From assembly GCF_003325375.1 (NCBI RefSeq), contig NZ_CP030862.1, positions 685,501 to 749,500 on the forward strand: a DNA stretch of 64,000 nt. Direction: 5' to 3'. This DNA is from Streptomyces globosus. GTDB taxonomy: Bacteria > Actinomycetota > Actinomycetes > Streptomycetales > Streptomycetaceae. Both the position numbers and the translations under genes were made by a program. Below the pieces are notes generated by a model. That model saw nothing but the letters and a program-made list of their open reading frames with translations, ran no database searches and had not been told where the DNA came from. Within the stretch, counting starts at the first letter, position 1. Each line of letters starts with the position of its first letter. Shown here piece by piece: positions 16,643 through 25,563 of this stretch.

Positions 16643-16776
16643 GGGAACCACCGTAGGGACCGGCACTGACAATCGGCCTGACCTGCAACAACCGTGCGCG
16701 GGCGGCTCGTTGTCAGTGGCGTGGTGCACCGTGGGGGCAGCAGTCGGGAACGGCTGCGGAGCATCGGAGGGGGACG
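16643..16776. promoter_or_regulatory. Divergent DNA-damage-type promoter region (TTGTCAGTG boxes)
   Basis: Two perfect copies of TTGTCAGTG face away from each other: minus strand 16672-16664 and plus strand 16710-16718. On the minus strand the box is followed after exactly 8 bases by TACGGT (16655-16650), matching the RecA-independent/PafBC promoter pattern TTGTCRGTG-N8-TANNNT; 7 bases later comes the ATG of the SWIM-family gene. On the plus strand the N8 spacing leads to CACCGT, one base off TANNNT, about 45 bases before the MoxR ATG. The boxes are seen; the regulator is inferred from known actinobacterial promoters. Confidence 0.7.
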
Positions 16777-17883
16777 ATGGACACGCAGGGGAACGGCACC
16801 GGCGCCCAGGCGCTGCGACCGCACGCCGAGGACGCCTTCGCACACGAACTGAAAGCCCTGTCCGCCGCCGACGACCGGCCCCGCCCGCCCCGCTGGAAGC
16901 TCTCCCCGTGGGCCGTCGCCACCTACCTCCTCGGCGGCACCCTCGCCGACGGCACGGCCGTCACTCCGAAGTACGTCGGCCCGCGCCGCATCGTCGAAGT
17001 CGCCGTCAGCACCCTCGCCACCGACCGCGCGCTGCTCCTGCTCGGCGTCCCCGGCACCGCCAAGACCTGGGTGTCCGAGCACCTCGCGGCCGCCGTCAGC
17101 GGGGACTCCACCCTGCTCGTCCAGGGCACCGCCGGGACGCCCGAGGAGGCCGTCCGCTACGGCTGGGACTACGCCCGACTCCTCGCCCGCGGCCCCGGCC
17201 GCGAAGCCCTCGTCCCCAGCCCGGTCATGCGGGCGATGGCCGAGGGGGCGACCGTCCGCGTCGAGGAGCTGACCCGCATCCCGGCCGACGTCCAGGACGC
17301 GCTCATCACCATCCTGTCCGAGAAGACCCTGCCCATACCGGAGCTGGGCCAGGAGGTGCAGGCCGTCCGCGGCTTCAACCTCATCGCCACCGCCAACGAC
17401 CGCGACCGCGGGGTCAACGACCTCTCCAGCGCGCTGCGCCGCCGCTTCAACACCGTCGTGCTGCCGCTGCCCGCCACCGCCGACGCCGAGGTCGACATCG
17501 TCGCCCGGCGCGTCGACCAGCTGGGCCGCACCCTCGACCTGCCGCCGGCGCCCGACGCGCTGGCGGAGATACGCCGCGTCGTCACCGTCTTCCGCGAGCT
17601 GCGCGAGGGTGTCACCGGCGACGGCCGCACCAGGGTGAAGACCCCGAGCGGCACCCTGTCCACCGCCGAGGCCATCTCCGTCGTCACCCACGGCCTGGCG
17701 CTCGCCGCGCACTTCGGCGACGGCGTGCTGCGCCCGTCCGACGTGGCCGCCGGGATTCTCGGCGCGGTCGTCCGGGACCCGGCCGCCGACCGGGTCGTCT
17801 GGCAGGAGTACCTGGAGGCCGTGGTCCGCGAGCGGGACGGCTGGCAGGACTTCTACCGGGCCTGCCGGGAGGTGGCGCCATGA
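16777..17883 (+). CDS. MoxR-family AAA+ ATPase
   Basis: A 368-residue AAA+ protein: Walker A GVPGTAKT (residues 90-97), Walker B V-R-V-E-E-L, sensor 1 F-N-L-I-A-T-A-N-D-R-D, arginine finger region L-S-S-A-L-R-R-R-F-N, and a C-terminal lid. MoxR ATPases act as chaperones or remodelers, usually with a vWA partner that is encoded two genes downstream here. ATG follows GGAGGGGG. The stop overlaps the DUF5682 start (ATGA), the first link of a translationally coupled three-gene operon. Confidence 0.95.
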   Translation: MDTQGNGTGAQALRPHAEDAFAHELKALSAADDRPRPPRWKLSPWAVATYLLGGTLADGTAVTPKYVGPRRIVEVAVSTLATDRALLLLGVPGTAKTWVSEHLAAAVSGDSTLLVQGTAGTPEEAVRYGWDYARLLARGPGREALVPSPVMRAMAEGATVRVEELTRIPADVQDALITILSEKTLPIPELGQEVQAVRGFNLIATANDRDRGVNDLSSALRRRFNTVVLPLPATADAEVDIVARRVDQLGRTLDLPPAPDALAEIRRVVTVFRELREGVTGDGRTRVKTPSGTLSTAEAISVVTHGLALAAHFGDGVLRPSDVAAGILGAVVRDPAADRVVWQEYLEAVVRERDGWQDFYRACREVAP

Positions 17884-20198
17884 GCCCGGCGGCACCGCCC
17901 GCCCGCGGCGGGCCGCTGCTGCTGGGCGTCCGCCACCACGGCCCCGGGTCGGCGCGCGCGGTCCGGGCCGCCCTGGAGGCCGCCCGGCCGGCGGCCGTCC
18001 TGGTCGAGGGCCCTCCCGAGGGCGACGCGCTGCTGCCGCTCGCCGCCGACCCGGGGATGCGGCCGCCCGTGGCGCTGCTCTCGCACGCCGCGGACGACCC
18101 CGGCCGGGCCGTGTTCTGGCCGCTGGCCGCGTTCTCCCCGGAGTGGGCCGCCATCCGCTGGGCGCAGGAGCAGCAGCCGCCCGTCCCCGTACGGTTCATC
18201 GACCTGCCCGCCGCCCACACCCTCGCCGCCTCGGAGGCCGGGGAGCCGGCGGGCGGCACCGCGCGGCCCGACCCGCTGGGCGCGCTCGCCGCGGCCGCCG
18301 GGTACGAGGACGCCGAGCGCTGGTGGGAGGACACCGTCGAGCACCGGGGAGGGCCGGGCGAGGCCACCGCCGACCCCCTGGCCGTGTTCGAGGCGCTCGG
18401 CGACGCCATGGAGGCCGTGCGCGGGGCCGGCCCGGAGGACGCCTCGGGCACGATCGGCGGCCGCCCCCGCGACCTGGTCCGCGAGGCCCACATGCGGCAG
18501 CGGATCCGGGCCGCCCGCCGCGAGTTCGGCGACGGCTGCGCGGTCGTGTGCGGCGCCTGGCACGTCCCGGCGCTGCGCGCCGCGACCACGGCCGCCGCCG
18601 ACCGGCGGCTGCTGGCCGGCCTGCCCAGGACCAGGGTGGAGACGGCCTGGGTGCCCTGGACGCACCGGCGGCTCGCCCGCGCGGGCGGCTACGGCGCCGG
18701 AGTCGCCGCGCCCGGCTGGTACGCCCACCTGGCCGCCGCCCCCGACCGGCCGGTCGAGCGGTGGATGGCCCGGGCGGCCGCGCTGCTCCGGCAGGAGGAC
18801 CTGCCGGTCTCCCCGGCGCACGTGATCGAGGCGGTCCGGCTCGCCGACACCCTCGCCGCGGTGCGCGGCCGGCCCGCGCCCGGCCTCGCCGAGACGCTGG
18901 ACGCCGTCCGGGCGGTGATGTGCGACGGCTCCGAGGTGCCGCTCGCGCTCGTCGAGGACCGCCTGGTCGTCGGGGACGTCCTCGGCCGGGTCCCCGACGG
19001 CGCGCCCGCGGTGCCGCTGCAGCGGGACCTCGTCCGGCAGCAGCGCTCGCTGCGGCTGAAGGCCGAGCCGCAGGAGCGGGAGCTGGAGCTCGACCTGCGG
19101 GGCCCGACGGACGCGGCGCGGTCGCTGCTGCTGCACCGGCTGCGGCTGCTCGGCATCGGCTGGGGCCGGCTGGCGGCCTCGCGGCCCGGCACCGGCACGT
19201 TCCGCGAGACGTGGCGGCTGCGCTGGGATCCGGAGCTGGCGGTGCGGGTGGCCGAGGCCGGGATCTGGGGCACCACCGTCCTCGCCGCGGCCGGCGCCAA
19301 GGCCGCGGCGGACGCGGCGGCCGCCCGGGAACTCGCCGAGGTGACCGCGCTGGCGGAGCGGTGCCTGCTGGCCGGCCTGTCCGAGGCGCTGCCCCGGGTG
19401 CTGCGGGCCCTCGCCGACCTGGCGGCCCTCGACACCGACGCGGCCCGGCTGGCGCAGGCCCTGCCCGCGCTGGCCCGGGCCCTGCGGTACGGGGACGTCC
19501 GGGGCACCGCCGCCCCGGCCCTCCGCGCGGTGGCGCGCGGACTGGCCGAGCGGATCTGCGTGGCCCTGCCGCCCGCCTGCGCCGCCGGCCTCGACACCGA
19601 GGCGGCGGCCGGGATGCGCGGGCACGTGGAGGCCGTCCACCGGGCGGTCGGCCTGCTGGACGACGAGGAGCTCCAGGGGCGCTGGGCGGCGGTCCTCGCC
19701 GCGCTCGGCGCCCGGGACGGCGTGCCCGGGGCGATACGGGGGCGGGCGGTGCGGCTGCTGCTCGACGAGGGGCGGCTGCCCGCGCCGGAGGCGGCGCGGC
19801 TGATGGGGCTGGCGCTGTCGCCGGCGGCCGCCCCCGCGGACGCGGCCGGCTGGATCGACGGCTTCGCCGGAGCCGGCGCCGGCGGCGGCACGCTGCTCGT
19901 CCACGACGACCGGCTGTTCGGCCTCGTCGACTCCTGGCTCGCCGCGGTGCCGGCGGACGCGTTCACCGACGTACTGCCGCTGCTGCGCAGGACGTTCGGC
20001 GCGTACGAGCCGGGCGTGCGGCGGACGCTCGGCGAACTGGCCCGGCGCGGCCCCGGCGCCCGGCGCGCGGCGGCCGGCGCCGGAGCCCCCGAGGGCTTCG
20101 CCGCGGAGCCGGACGCGGCCCGCGCCGCCGCCGCCGCAGACCTGGCCCGGCTGCTGCTGGAGGCCGCCGACCGGAGGACGGCCGGGGGACGGTGCTGA
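17880..20198 (+). CDS. DUF5682 protein with TraB/TIKI/EreA-like signature
   Basis: A 772-residue protein. The N-terminus reads G-V-R-H-H-G-P-G-S (H19/H20) followed by a helix and A-A-V-L-V-E-G-P. This is the same arrangement as the G-T-x-H-x-x-x-S ... P-D-x-V-x-V-E motif of TraB/TIKI/ChaN/EreA proteins. A second matching motif, C-G-A-W-H-V-P-A-L (H228), follows. That family includes metal-dependent hydrolases, so an enzymatic role is plausible. The rest is Ala/Leu/Arg-rich helices. Overlaps MoxR by ATGA and abuts vWA by TGATG. The fold match is by motif only. Confidence 0.82.
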   Translation: MSPAAPPARGGPLLLGVRHHGPGSARAVRAALEAARPAAVLVEGPPEGDALLPLAADPGMRPPVALLSHAADDPGRAVFWPLAAFSPEWAAIRWAQEQQPPVPVRFIDLPAAHTLAASEAGEPAGGTARPDPLGALAAAAGYEDAERWWEDTVEHRGGPGEATADPLAVFEALGDAMEAVRGAGPEDASGTIGGRPRDLVREAHMRQRIRAARREFGDGCAVVCGAWHVPALRAATTAAADRRLLAGLPRTRVETAWVPWTHRRLARAGGYGAGVAAPGWYAHLAAAPDRPVERWMARAAALLRQEDLPVSPAHVIEAVRLADTLAAVRGRPAPGLAETLDAVRAVMCDGSEVPLALVEDRLVVGDVLGRVPDGAPAVPLQRDLVRQQRSLRLKAEPQERELELDLRGPTDAARSLLLHRLRLLGIGWGRLAASRPGTGTFRETWRLRWDPELAVRVAEAGIWGTTVLAAAGAKAAADAAAARELAEVTALAERCLLAGLSEALPRVLRALADLAALDTDAARLAQALPALARALRYGDVRGTAAPALRAVARGLAERICVALPPACAAGLDTEAAAGMRGHVEAVHRAVGLLDDEELQGRWAAVLAALGARDGVPGAIRGRAVRLLLDEGRLPAPEAARLMGLALSPAAAPADAAGWIDGFAGAGAGGGTLLVHDDRLFGLVDSWLAAVPADAFTDVLPLLRRTFGAYEPGVRRTLGELARRGPGARRAAAGAGAPEGFAAEPDAARAAAAADLARLLLEAADRRTAGGRC

Positions 20199-20305
20199 TG
20201 AAGGGGAGGAGTGGCGCCGCGGGCGGCGGCCGGGGGGACGGTGCGGGTGAGCAGGACGGGACGGCGGGGCGCCGGCCGGGGGACGACGGGGGGACGGTGC
20301 GGATG
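20181..20305. repeat. Triplicated start-site segment of the vWA gene
   Basis: Three imperfect copies of GCCGGGGGACGGTGC-G-GATGA occur at 20181-20201, 20229-20250 and 20288-20305. Each carries the purine-rich ribosome site; copies one and three include an in-frame ATG (20198 and 20303). The duplication makes the true vWA start ambiguous. Confidence 0.65.
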
Positions 20306-21484
20306 AACCGGACGGACGGCGGTGCGGCGGCGGACGCGGAGCGGGTGCGGCGGTGGCGGCTCGTGCTCGGCGGGACCGGCGCCGACGGCACGGGCTGCGT
20401 ACTGGCCGGCCGGGACCGGGCCGTGGACGACGCGCTCGGCGCGCTCTACGACAGCCCCGCCGGCAGCGCCGGAAGCGGCGGCTCCCGCCGGGCGGCGGGG
20501 GAGCGGTCCGCCGGGCTCGGCGGCTCCGCGCCGGCCGTGGCCCGCTGGCTGGGCGACATCCGCCGGTACTTCCCCGCCCCCGTCGTGCAGGTGATGCAGC
20601 GCGACGCCATCGAGCGGCTCGGACTGTCCGCGCTGCTGCTGGAGCCGGAGATGCTGGAGGCCCTCGAACCGGACGTGCACCTGGTCGGCACCCTGCTGTC
20701 GCTGGGCGCGGCGATGCCGGAGACGACCCGGGAGACGGCGCGGGCCGTCGTCCGCGGCGTCGTCCGGCAGCTGGAGGAGCGGCTCGCCTCCCGCACCCGG
20801 GCCGCCGTCACCGGCGCCCTCGACCGCTCGGCCCGCACCGCCCGCCCGCGCCGCGCCGACATCGACTGGGGCCGGACCGTCCGGGCGAACCTGCGGAACT
20901 ACCTGCCCGAGCAGCGCACCGTGGTCCCCGAGCGGCTCGTCGGGTACGGCCGGGCGGCGCGCTCCGTCCGGAAGGAGGTCGTCCTCTGCATCGACCAGTC
21001 CGGCTCCATGGCCCCCTCGGTCGTCTACGCCTCCGTCTTCGGCGCCGTCCTGGCCTCCATGCGGTCGCTCTCCACCCGCGTCGTCGCCTTCGACACCTCC
21101 GTCGCCGACCTGACGGACCTGGTCGACGACCCGGTGGACGTCCTCTTCGCCGCGCAGCTCGGCGGCGGCACCGACATCAACCGGGCCCTGGCCTACTGCC
21201 AGTCCCGGATCACCCGGCCCGCCGACACCGTCGTCGTCCTGATCAGCGACCTCCACGAGGGCGGCATCCGGGGCGAGATGGCCAAGCGGGTCGCGGCGAT
21301 GCGGGCGGCCGGGACCGCGTTCGTCGCGCTGCTCGCCCTGTCCGACGAGGGCGCCCCCGCCCACGACCGGGAGCAGGCGGCGGCCCTCGCCGCGCTCGGC
21401 GTGCCCGCGTTCGCCTGCACGCCCGACCTGTTCCCCGAGGTGATGGCCGCGGCGATCGAGGGGAGGCCGCTGCCCGTGCCCTGA
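20198..21484 (+). CDS. vWA domain protein (MoxR partner)
   Basis: A 428-residue protein if started at ATG 20198, which overlaps the DUF5682 stop; the conserved part begins around E-R-V-R-R-W-R-L-V-L-G-G, so ATG 20303 is equally possible. The C-terminal vWA domain has a complete MIDAS metal site: D266-x-S-x-S (CIDQSGSM), the Thr of G-G-G-T-D-I-N, and the Asp of VVLISDLHEGG. The N-terminal 230 residues are helical with a W-L-G-D-I-R-R-Y-F-P stretch. MoxR-vWA pairs bind and remodel target proteins; DUF5682 between them is the candidate effector. Confidence 0.92.
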   Translation: MKGRSGAAGGGRGDGAGEQDGTAGRRPGDDGGTVRMNRTDGGAAADAERVRRWRLVLGGTGADGTGCVLAGRDRAVDDALGALYDSPAGSAGSGGSRRAAGERSAGLGGSAPAVARWLGDIRRYFPAPVVQVMQRDAIERLGLSALLLEPEMLEALEPDVHLVGTLLSLGAAMPETTRETARAVVRGVVRQLEERLASRTRAAVTGALDRSARTARPRRADIDWGRTVRANLRNYLPEQRTVVPERLVGYGRAARSVRKEVVLCIDQSGSMAPSVVYASVFGAVLASMRSLSTRVVAFDTSVADLTDLVDDPVDVLFAAQLGGGTDINRALAYCQSRITRPADTVVVLISDLHEGGIRGEMAKRVAAMRAAGTAFVALLALSDEGAPAHDREQAAALAALGVPAFACTPDLFPEVMAAAIEGRPLPVP

Positions 21485-21642
21485 CCGGGAGCCCGTATCC
21501 GCCGTACGGGAAATGGTCAGATCGCACGAATTCGCAGCTCACCGGTCGGCCGATCTGTGAGGGGAATCACCGCGCCGGTGTGATCTGCGATTTAGGGCGG
21601 CAGGTGTCCCGGGGATAACCTGCGAGACGGACATGCCGCGTC

Positions 21643-21733
21643 CACGGTCACCGTGTGCGCCTCCCTTGTGACAGAGCCGTCACGTTGCCCTCCGCGGCAC
21701 GCCCACGCAGACAACCGCGAATCACTGCGAATC
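21643..21733 (+). promoter_or_regulatory. Inverted and direct repeats upstream of sucC
   Basis: CACGGT-C-ACCGTG (21643-21655), GTGAC-N6-GTCAC (21668-21683) and the direct repeat GCGAATC (21717-21723, 21727-21733) cluster in the 270-base gap before sucC. They look like regulator sites. The GTGAC palindrome has a spacer unlike the usual Crp site, so the protein is unknown. Confidence 0.4.
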
Positions 21734-21757
21734 TTTGAAGACAAGGGACGGACGCGC

Positions 21758-22939
21758 GTGGACCTGTTCGAGTACCAGGCGAGGGACCTCTTCGCCAAGC
21801 ACGGTGTACCGGTGCTGGCCGGTGAAGTCATCGACACGCCTGAGGCGGCTCGCGAGGCCACCGAGCGGCTGGGCGGCAAGTCGGTCGTCAAGGCGCAGGT
21901 GAAGGTCGGCGGCCGCGGCAAGGCCGGCGGCGTCAAGCTCGCCGCCACCCCGGACGAGGCCGTCGCCCGCGCGACGGACATCCTGGGCATGGACATCAAG
22001 GGCCACACGGTCCACAAGGTGATGATCGCGGAGACCGCTCCCGAGATCCTCGAGGAGTACTACGTCTCCTACCTGCTCGACCGCACCAACCGCACCTTCC
22101 TGGCCATGGCCTCGGTCGCGGGCGGCATGGACATCGAGGAGGTCGCCGCGACGACCCCCGAGAAGCTCGCCAAGGTCCCGGTGAACGCCAACGAGGGCGT
22201 CTCCATCGAGAAGGCCCGCGAGATCGTCGCCCTGGCGCAGTTCCCGGCCGAGGTCGCCGAGAAGGTCGCCGAGGTCCTGGTCACCCTGTGGAAGACCTTC
22301 GTCGCCGAGGACGCGCTCCTCGTCGAGGTCAACCCGCTCGCCAAGGTCGCGTCCGGCGAGGTCATCGCCCTCGACGGCAAGGTCTCCCTCGACGAGAACG
22401 CGGAGTTCCGCCAGCCGTCCCACGAGGAGCTCGTCGACAAGGCCGCCGCCAACCCGCTGGAGGCCGCGGCCAAGGAGAAGGGCCTCAACTACGTCAAGCT
22501 CGACGGCGAGGTCGGCATCATCGGCAACGGCGCGGGCCTCGTCATGAGCACCCTCGACGTCGTCGCGTACGCCGGTGAAAACCACGGCGGCGTCAAGCCC
22601 GCCAACTTCCTGGACATCGGCGGCGGCGCCTCCGCCGCGGTCATGGCCAACGGTCTCGAGATCATCCTCGGCGACCCGGACGTCAAGTCCGTCTTCGTCA
22701 ACGTCTTCGGCGGCATCACCGCCTGCGACGAGGTCGCCAACGGCATCGTCCAGGCCCTCCAGCTGCTCAAGGACAAGGGCGAAGAGGTCACCAAGCCGCT
22801 CGTCGTCCGCCTCGACGGCAACAACGCCGAGCTCGGTCGCAAGATCCTCTCGGACGCCAACCACCCGCTGGTCCAGCGCGTGGACACCATGGACGGCGCG
22901 GCCGACAAGGCCGCCGAGCTCGCTGCGGCTGCGAAGTAA
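21758..22939 (+). CDS. sucC: Succinyl-CoA ligase (ADP-forming) beta subunit
   Basis: A 393-residue ATP-grasp subunit of the TCA-cycle enzyme that converts succinyl-CoA to succinate with NTP synthesis. Starts GTG 21758 ([12 protein letters not shown]), the family's normal N-terminus. ATP-grasp elements: [26 protein letters not shown], and [10 protein letters not shown] near the C-terminus, with N-V-F-G-G-I-T binding the alpha subunit active site. Followed by sucD after 23 bases. Confidence 0.98.
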   Translation: MDLFEYQARDLFAKHGVPVLAGEVIDTPEAAREATERLGGKSVVKAQVKVGGRGKAGGVKLAATPDEAVARATDILGMDIKGHTVHKVMIAETAPEILEEYYVSYLLDRTNRTFLAMASVAGGMDIEEVAATTPEKLAKVPVNANEGVSIEKAREIVALAQFPAEVAEKVAEVLVTLWKTFVAEDALLVEVNPLAKVASGEVIALDGKVSLDENAEFRQPSHEELVDKAAANPLEAAAKEKGLNYVKLDGEVGIIGNGAGLVMSTLDVVAYAGENHGGVKPANFLDIGGGASAAVMANGLEIILGDPDVKSVFVNVFGGITACDEVANGIVQALQLLKDKGEEVTKPLVVRLDGNNAELGRKILSDANHPLVQRVDTMDGAADKAAELAAAAK

Positions 22940-22962
22940 AGGGACGAGGTCACAGACTCACC

Positions 22963-23850
22963 ATGGCTATCTTCCTCAACAAGGACAGCAAGGTCATCGT
23001 CCAGGGCATGACCGGTGCCACGGGCATGAAGCACACCAAGCTGATGCTCGCCGACGGCACGAACATCGTCGGCGGTGTGAACCCGCGCAAGGCCGGCACC
23101 ACCGTCGACTTCGACGGCACCGAGGTCCCGGTCTTCGGCTCGGTCGCCGAGGCGATGGAGAAGACGGGCGCGAACGTCTCCGTCCTCTTCGTCCCGCCGG
23201 CCTTCGCCAAGGCCGCCGTCGTCGAGGCGATCGACGCCGAGATCCCGCTGGCCGTCGTCATCACCGAGGGCATCGCGGTGCACGACTCCGCCGCCTTCTG
23301 GGCATACGCGAGCGCCAAGGGCAACAAGACCCGCATCATCGGCCCGAACTGCCCGGGTCTGATCACCCCCGGCCAGTCCAACGCCGGCATCATCCCGGGC
23401 GACATCACCAAGCCCGGCAAGATCGGTCTCGTGTCGAAGTCCGGCACGCTGACCTACCAGATGATGTACGAGCTGCGCGACATCGGCTTCACCTCCTGCG
23501 TCGGCATCGGCGGCGACCCGGTCATCGGCACCACGCACATCGACGCCCTGGAGGCCTTCGAGGCCGACCCGGAGACCGAGCTGATCGTCATGATCGGCGA
23601 GATCGGCGGCGACGCCGAGGAGCGCGCGGCCGACTTCATCAAGGCGAACGTGACCAAGCCGGTCGTCGGCTACGTCGCGGGCTTCACCGCCCCCGAGGGC
23701 AAGACCATGGGCCACGCCGGCGCCATCGTCTCCGGCTCCTCCGGCACCGCGCAGGCCAAGAAGGAGGCCCTCGAGGCCGCCGGCGTCAAGGTCGGCAAGA
23801 CGCCGACCGAGACCGCCAAGCTGGCGCGCGAGATCCTCAGCAAGGCCTAG
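22963..23850 (+). CDS. sucD: Succinyl-CoA ligase alpha subunit
   Basis: A 295-residue CoA-binding partner of SucC. Visible: T-G-A-T-G nucleotide/CoA-binding loop near the N-terminus, [25 protein letters not shown], and the phosphohistidine site G-H-A-G-A-I-V-S-G (about H251). Full family length. Co-transcribed with sucC and closed by a strong terminator 40 bases downstream. Confidence 0.98.
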   Translation: MAIFLNKDSKVIVQGMTGATGMKHTKLMLADGTNIVGGVNPRKAGTTVDFDGTEVPVFGSVAEAMEKTGANVSVLFVPPAFAKAAVVEAIDAEIPLAVVITEGIAVHDSAAFWAYASAKGNKTRIIGPNCPGLITPGQSNAGIIPGDITKPGKIGLVSKSGTLTYQMMYELRDIGFTSCVGIGGDPVIGTTHIDALEAFEADPETELIVMIGEIGGDAEERAADFIKANVTKPVVGYVAGFTAPEGKTMGHAGAIVSGSSGTAQAKKEALEAAGVKVGKTPTETAKLAREILSKA

Positions 23851-23889
23851 CAGCCGCCTCGCGGTGCCGCCCGGCGGCGCCGCGGACAC

Positions 23890-23940
23890 CGTACGGGCGC
23901 GGCCCGCACCCCCGACCGGGGTGCGGGCCGCGCCCGTACG
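23890..23940. terminator. Strong terminator after sucCD
   Basis: Perfect 23-bp inverted repeat (arms 23890-23912 and 23918-23940, beginning CGTACGGGCGCGG) with a 5-base loop. It is the longest stem in the window and serves the convergent minus-strand gene as well. Confidence 0.92.
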
Positions 23941-23965
23941 TGCACCCGCCGGGCGGGTGGGCCGC

Positions 23966-25534
23966 TCACTCGGGGCGCGGCTCCAGGCGGTCGGGCCGGG
24001 CGGCCGGGTCGGCCCGCAGCTTCTCCCGGAGCTGCCGGCTCTGCTCGGTGAGCCGCTGGGGGCCGCTGAGCGGCGGCACCCCGGAGACGCTGGTGCCGGG
24101 GTGGACCGGGGGCTCGTACCGGGTGGGGGCGGTCGCCAGGGTGTAGGCCGTGGCCGCGGTGAGCAGCGCGGTCACCCCGGCGACGGTGCGGGACCAGCGC
24201 CGGGCGCGGTACTCGGCGGCCCCGCGGACGACCGCGGCCGGGCGCGGCACGAGCCGTACGGGCGGCCGCAGCGCGCCGAGCCGCTCGTGCAGCAGGGCCG
24301 CCCGCTCCTGCGGCGGTGCCGCGGCCACCGCGGGGATGCGGCCCGCGAGGTCGTCGTGGGCGTGCAGCAGGCGGTGGCCGGCGGTCGGCGTGGTGGCCTC
24401 CGTCTCGGCGGCGGTGTCGGGGAGGTCGAGGCCGACGGCGTGGTAGAGCAGGACGGTGCGGCGGTGGACCGGCGGCAGCGCCAGCACGGCGTCCATCAGG
24501 ACCCGGTCGGCCGGGTCGACGGATCCGGCGGGGGGCTCGGGGTGCCGGTGGGCGCGGCGGAAGCGGTGCCAGGGGGAGAGGGCGTACTCGTGCGCGGCGG
24601 CGCGCACCCAGCCGACCGGGTCGGGGTCGGTGGCCACCTCGGGCCAGCGCGCCCAGGCCTGCTGGAACGCCCGCTCCACCGCCTCCAGGGCCAGTCCGCG
24701 GTTCCCGGTGAGCAGGTAGGCCTGCCGGGCCAGGGCGGTGGCGGAACGCCGGTACAGGGCGTCGAACGCGGCCCGCGGCCCGTCGACCGGCCCCGGGTCC
24801 GCCGCCTCGGGCACCTCGTCGGCGGGGTCGGCCGCCCGGGTGTCCTCCCCGCCCGGGGCCGGGCGGGGACCGGCCGGCCCGTCCGCGCCCGAGCGGCTCC
24901 CGTCCCCCGCGGCACCCGCCGAGGGGGCACCGGCCGGGGCGTACGGGTCCGGGCCGGGCGGGGCGGTGTACGGACCGGGCTCCGGGGCGGGGCCGGCCGG
25001 GGCGGTGTGCGGACCGGGCTCCGGGGCGGGGCCGGCCGGGGCGGCGTACGGGCCGGGCTCCGGGGCGGGGCCGGGCGGGGCGGCGTACGGGCTCTGCGCC
25101 GGCGCGGCCGGCTCCGCGGGCGCCTCGGAGCAGGGGGGGACGGGCGGGGGACCCGTCCGGCCGGGGCGGTGTGCCGGTGCGGGCCGGGCGGCGGGGCGGC
25201 GCGGGGCGCGGGCGGGGGGTCCGACCGCGGAGTCCCCTGGTGCGGCGGGGCCGGCAACCGGCCCGCCGTCGGGCGGCCGTGACGGTCCGTCCGCGGAGGG
25301 GCGCCGTACGGGCCCGGCGCCGGATCCGCCGGATCCGTGTGCCAACAGGCGCACGTACGCGGCCCGCTTGTGCCCGTGCGGGTGCGCGCGGCCCGCCTCC
25401 CAGGAGCGGACGGCGGCCGCGGTGACCCCCAGCCGCTCCGCGACCTGTTCGCACGTCAGGTCCGCCGCCTCGCGGAGCCGGCGGCGGTCCTCGGGCGTGG
25501 GAAGCCCGGCGGGCTCCCCGGTGCTCTCCGTCAT
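23966..25534 (-). CDS. Membrane-anchored XRE-HTH / sigma-70-like fusion protein
   Basis: A 522-residue protein. Residues ~13-66 are an XRE-type helix-turn-helix ([20 protein letters not shown]). A Pro/Gly/Ala-rich linker of about 180 residues follows, including a 13-residue tandem repeat. Next comes a region like sigma-70 region 2 ([19 protein letters not shown] ... [11 protein letters not shown]), then a region-4-like helix pair ([20 protein letters not shown]). One transmembrane helix ([20 protein letters not shown]) is near the C-terminus. The sigma-like part is divergent, so it may not bind RNA polymerase. This domain order predicts a membrane-tethered DNA-binding regulator; target unknown. 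Divergent from the DUF6350 gene. Confidence 0.8.
   Translation of the reverse strand: MTESTGEPAGLPTPEDRRRLREAADLTCEQVAERLGVTAAAVRSWEAGRAHPHGHKRAAYVRLLAHGSGGSGAGPVRRPSADGPSRPPDGGPVAGPAAPGDSAVGPPARAPRRPAARPAPAHRPGRTGPPPVPPCSEAPAEPAAPAQSPYAAPPGPAPEPGPYAAPAGPAPEPGPHTAPAGPAPEPGPYTAPPGPDPYAPAGAPSAGAAGDGSRSGADGPAGPRPAPGGEDTRAADPADEVPEAADPGPVDGPRAAFDALYRRSATALARQAYLLTGNRGLALEAVERAFQQAWARWPEVATDPDPVGWVRAAAHEYALSPWHRFRRAHRHPEPPAGSVDPADRVLMDAVLALPPVHRRTVLLYHAVGLDLPDTAAETEATTPTAGHRLLHAHDDLAGRIPAVAAAPPQERAALLHERLGALRPPVRLVPRPAAVVRGAAEYRARRWSRTVAGVTALLTAATAYTLATAPTRYEPPVHPGTSVSGVPPLSGPQRLTEQSRQLREKLRADPAARPDRLEPRPE
24960..25090. repeat. 39-bp tandem repeat in the linker of the XRE/sigma-like gene
   Basis: Units begin at 24960, 24999, 25038 and 25077 (period 39 bp, just over three copies), each starting GGGGCGG-(T/C)-GT. 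They encode the 13-residue unit P-Y-x-A-P-x-G-P-A-P-E-P-G in the disordered linker. Copy number may vary between strains. Confidence 0.85.
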
Positions 25535-25563
25535 GCCTCACTCCCCGCGCCCTGCCGACCGCG

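Noticed and set aside
15114-20198. Very long open frames, such as a 1694-codon one spanning several genes
   Set aside because: In high-GC DNA long shadow frames are expected. The compositions are Arg/Pro/Gly-rich without domains, and only the part from 17880 is a real protein.
21668-21683. Crp site upstream of sucC
   Set aside because: GTGAC-N6-GTCAC has a spacer two bases longer than the usual Crp pattern, so it is listed only as an unassigned palindrome.
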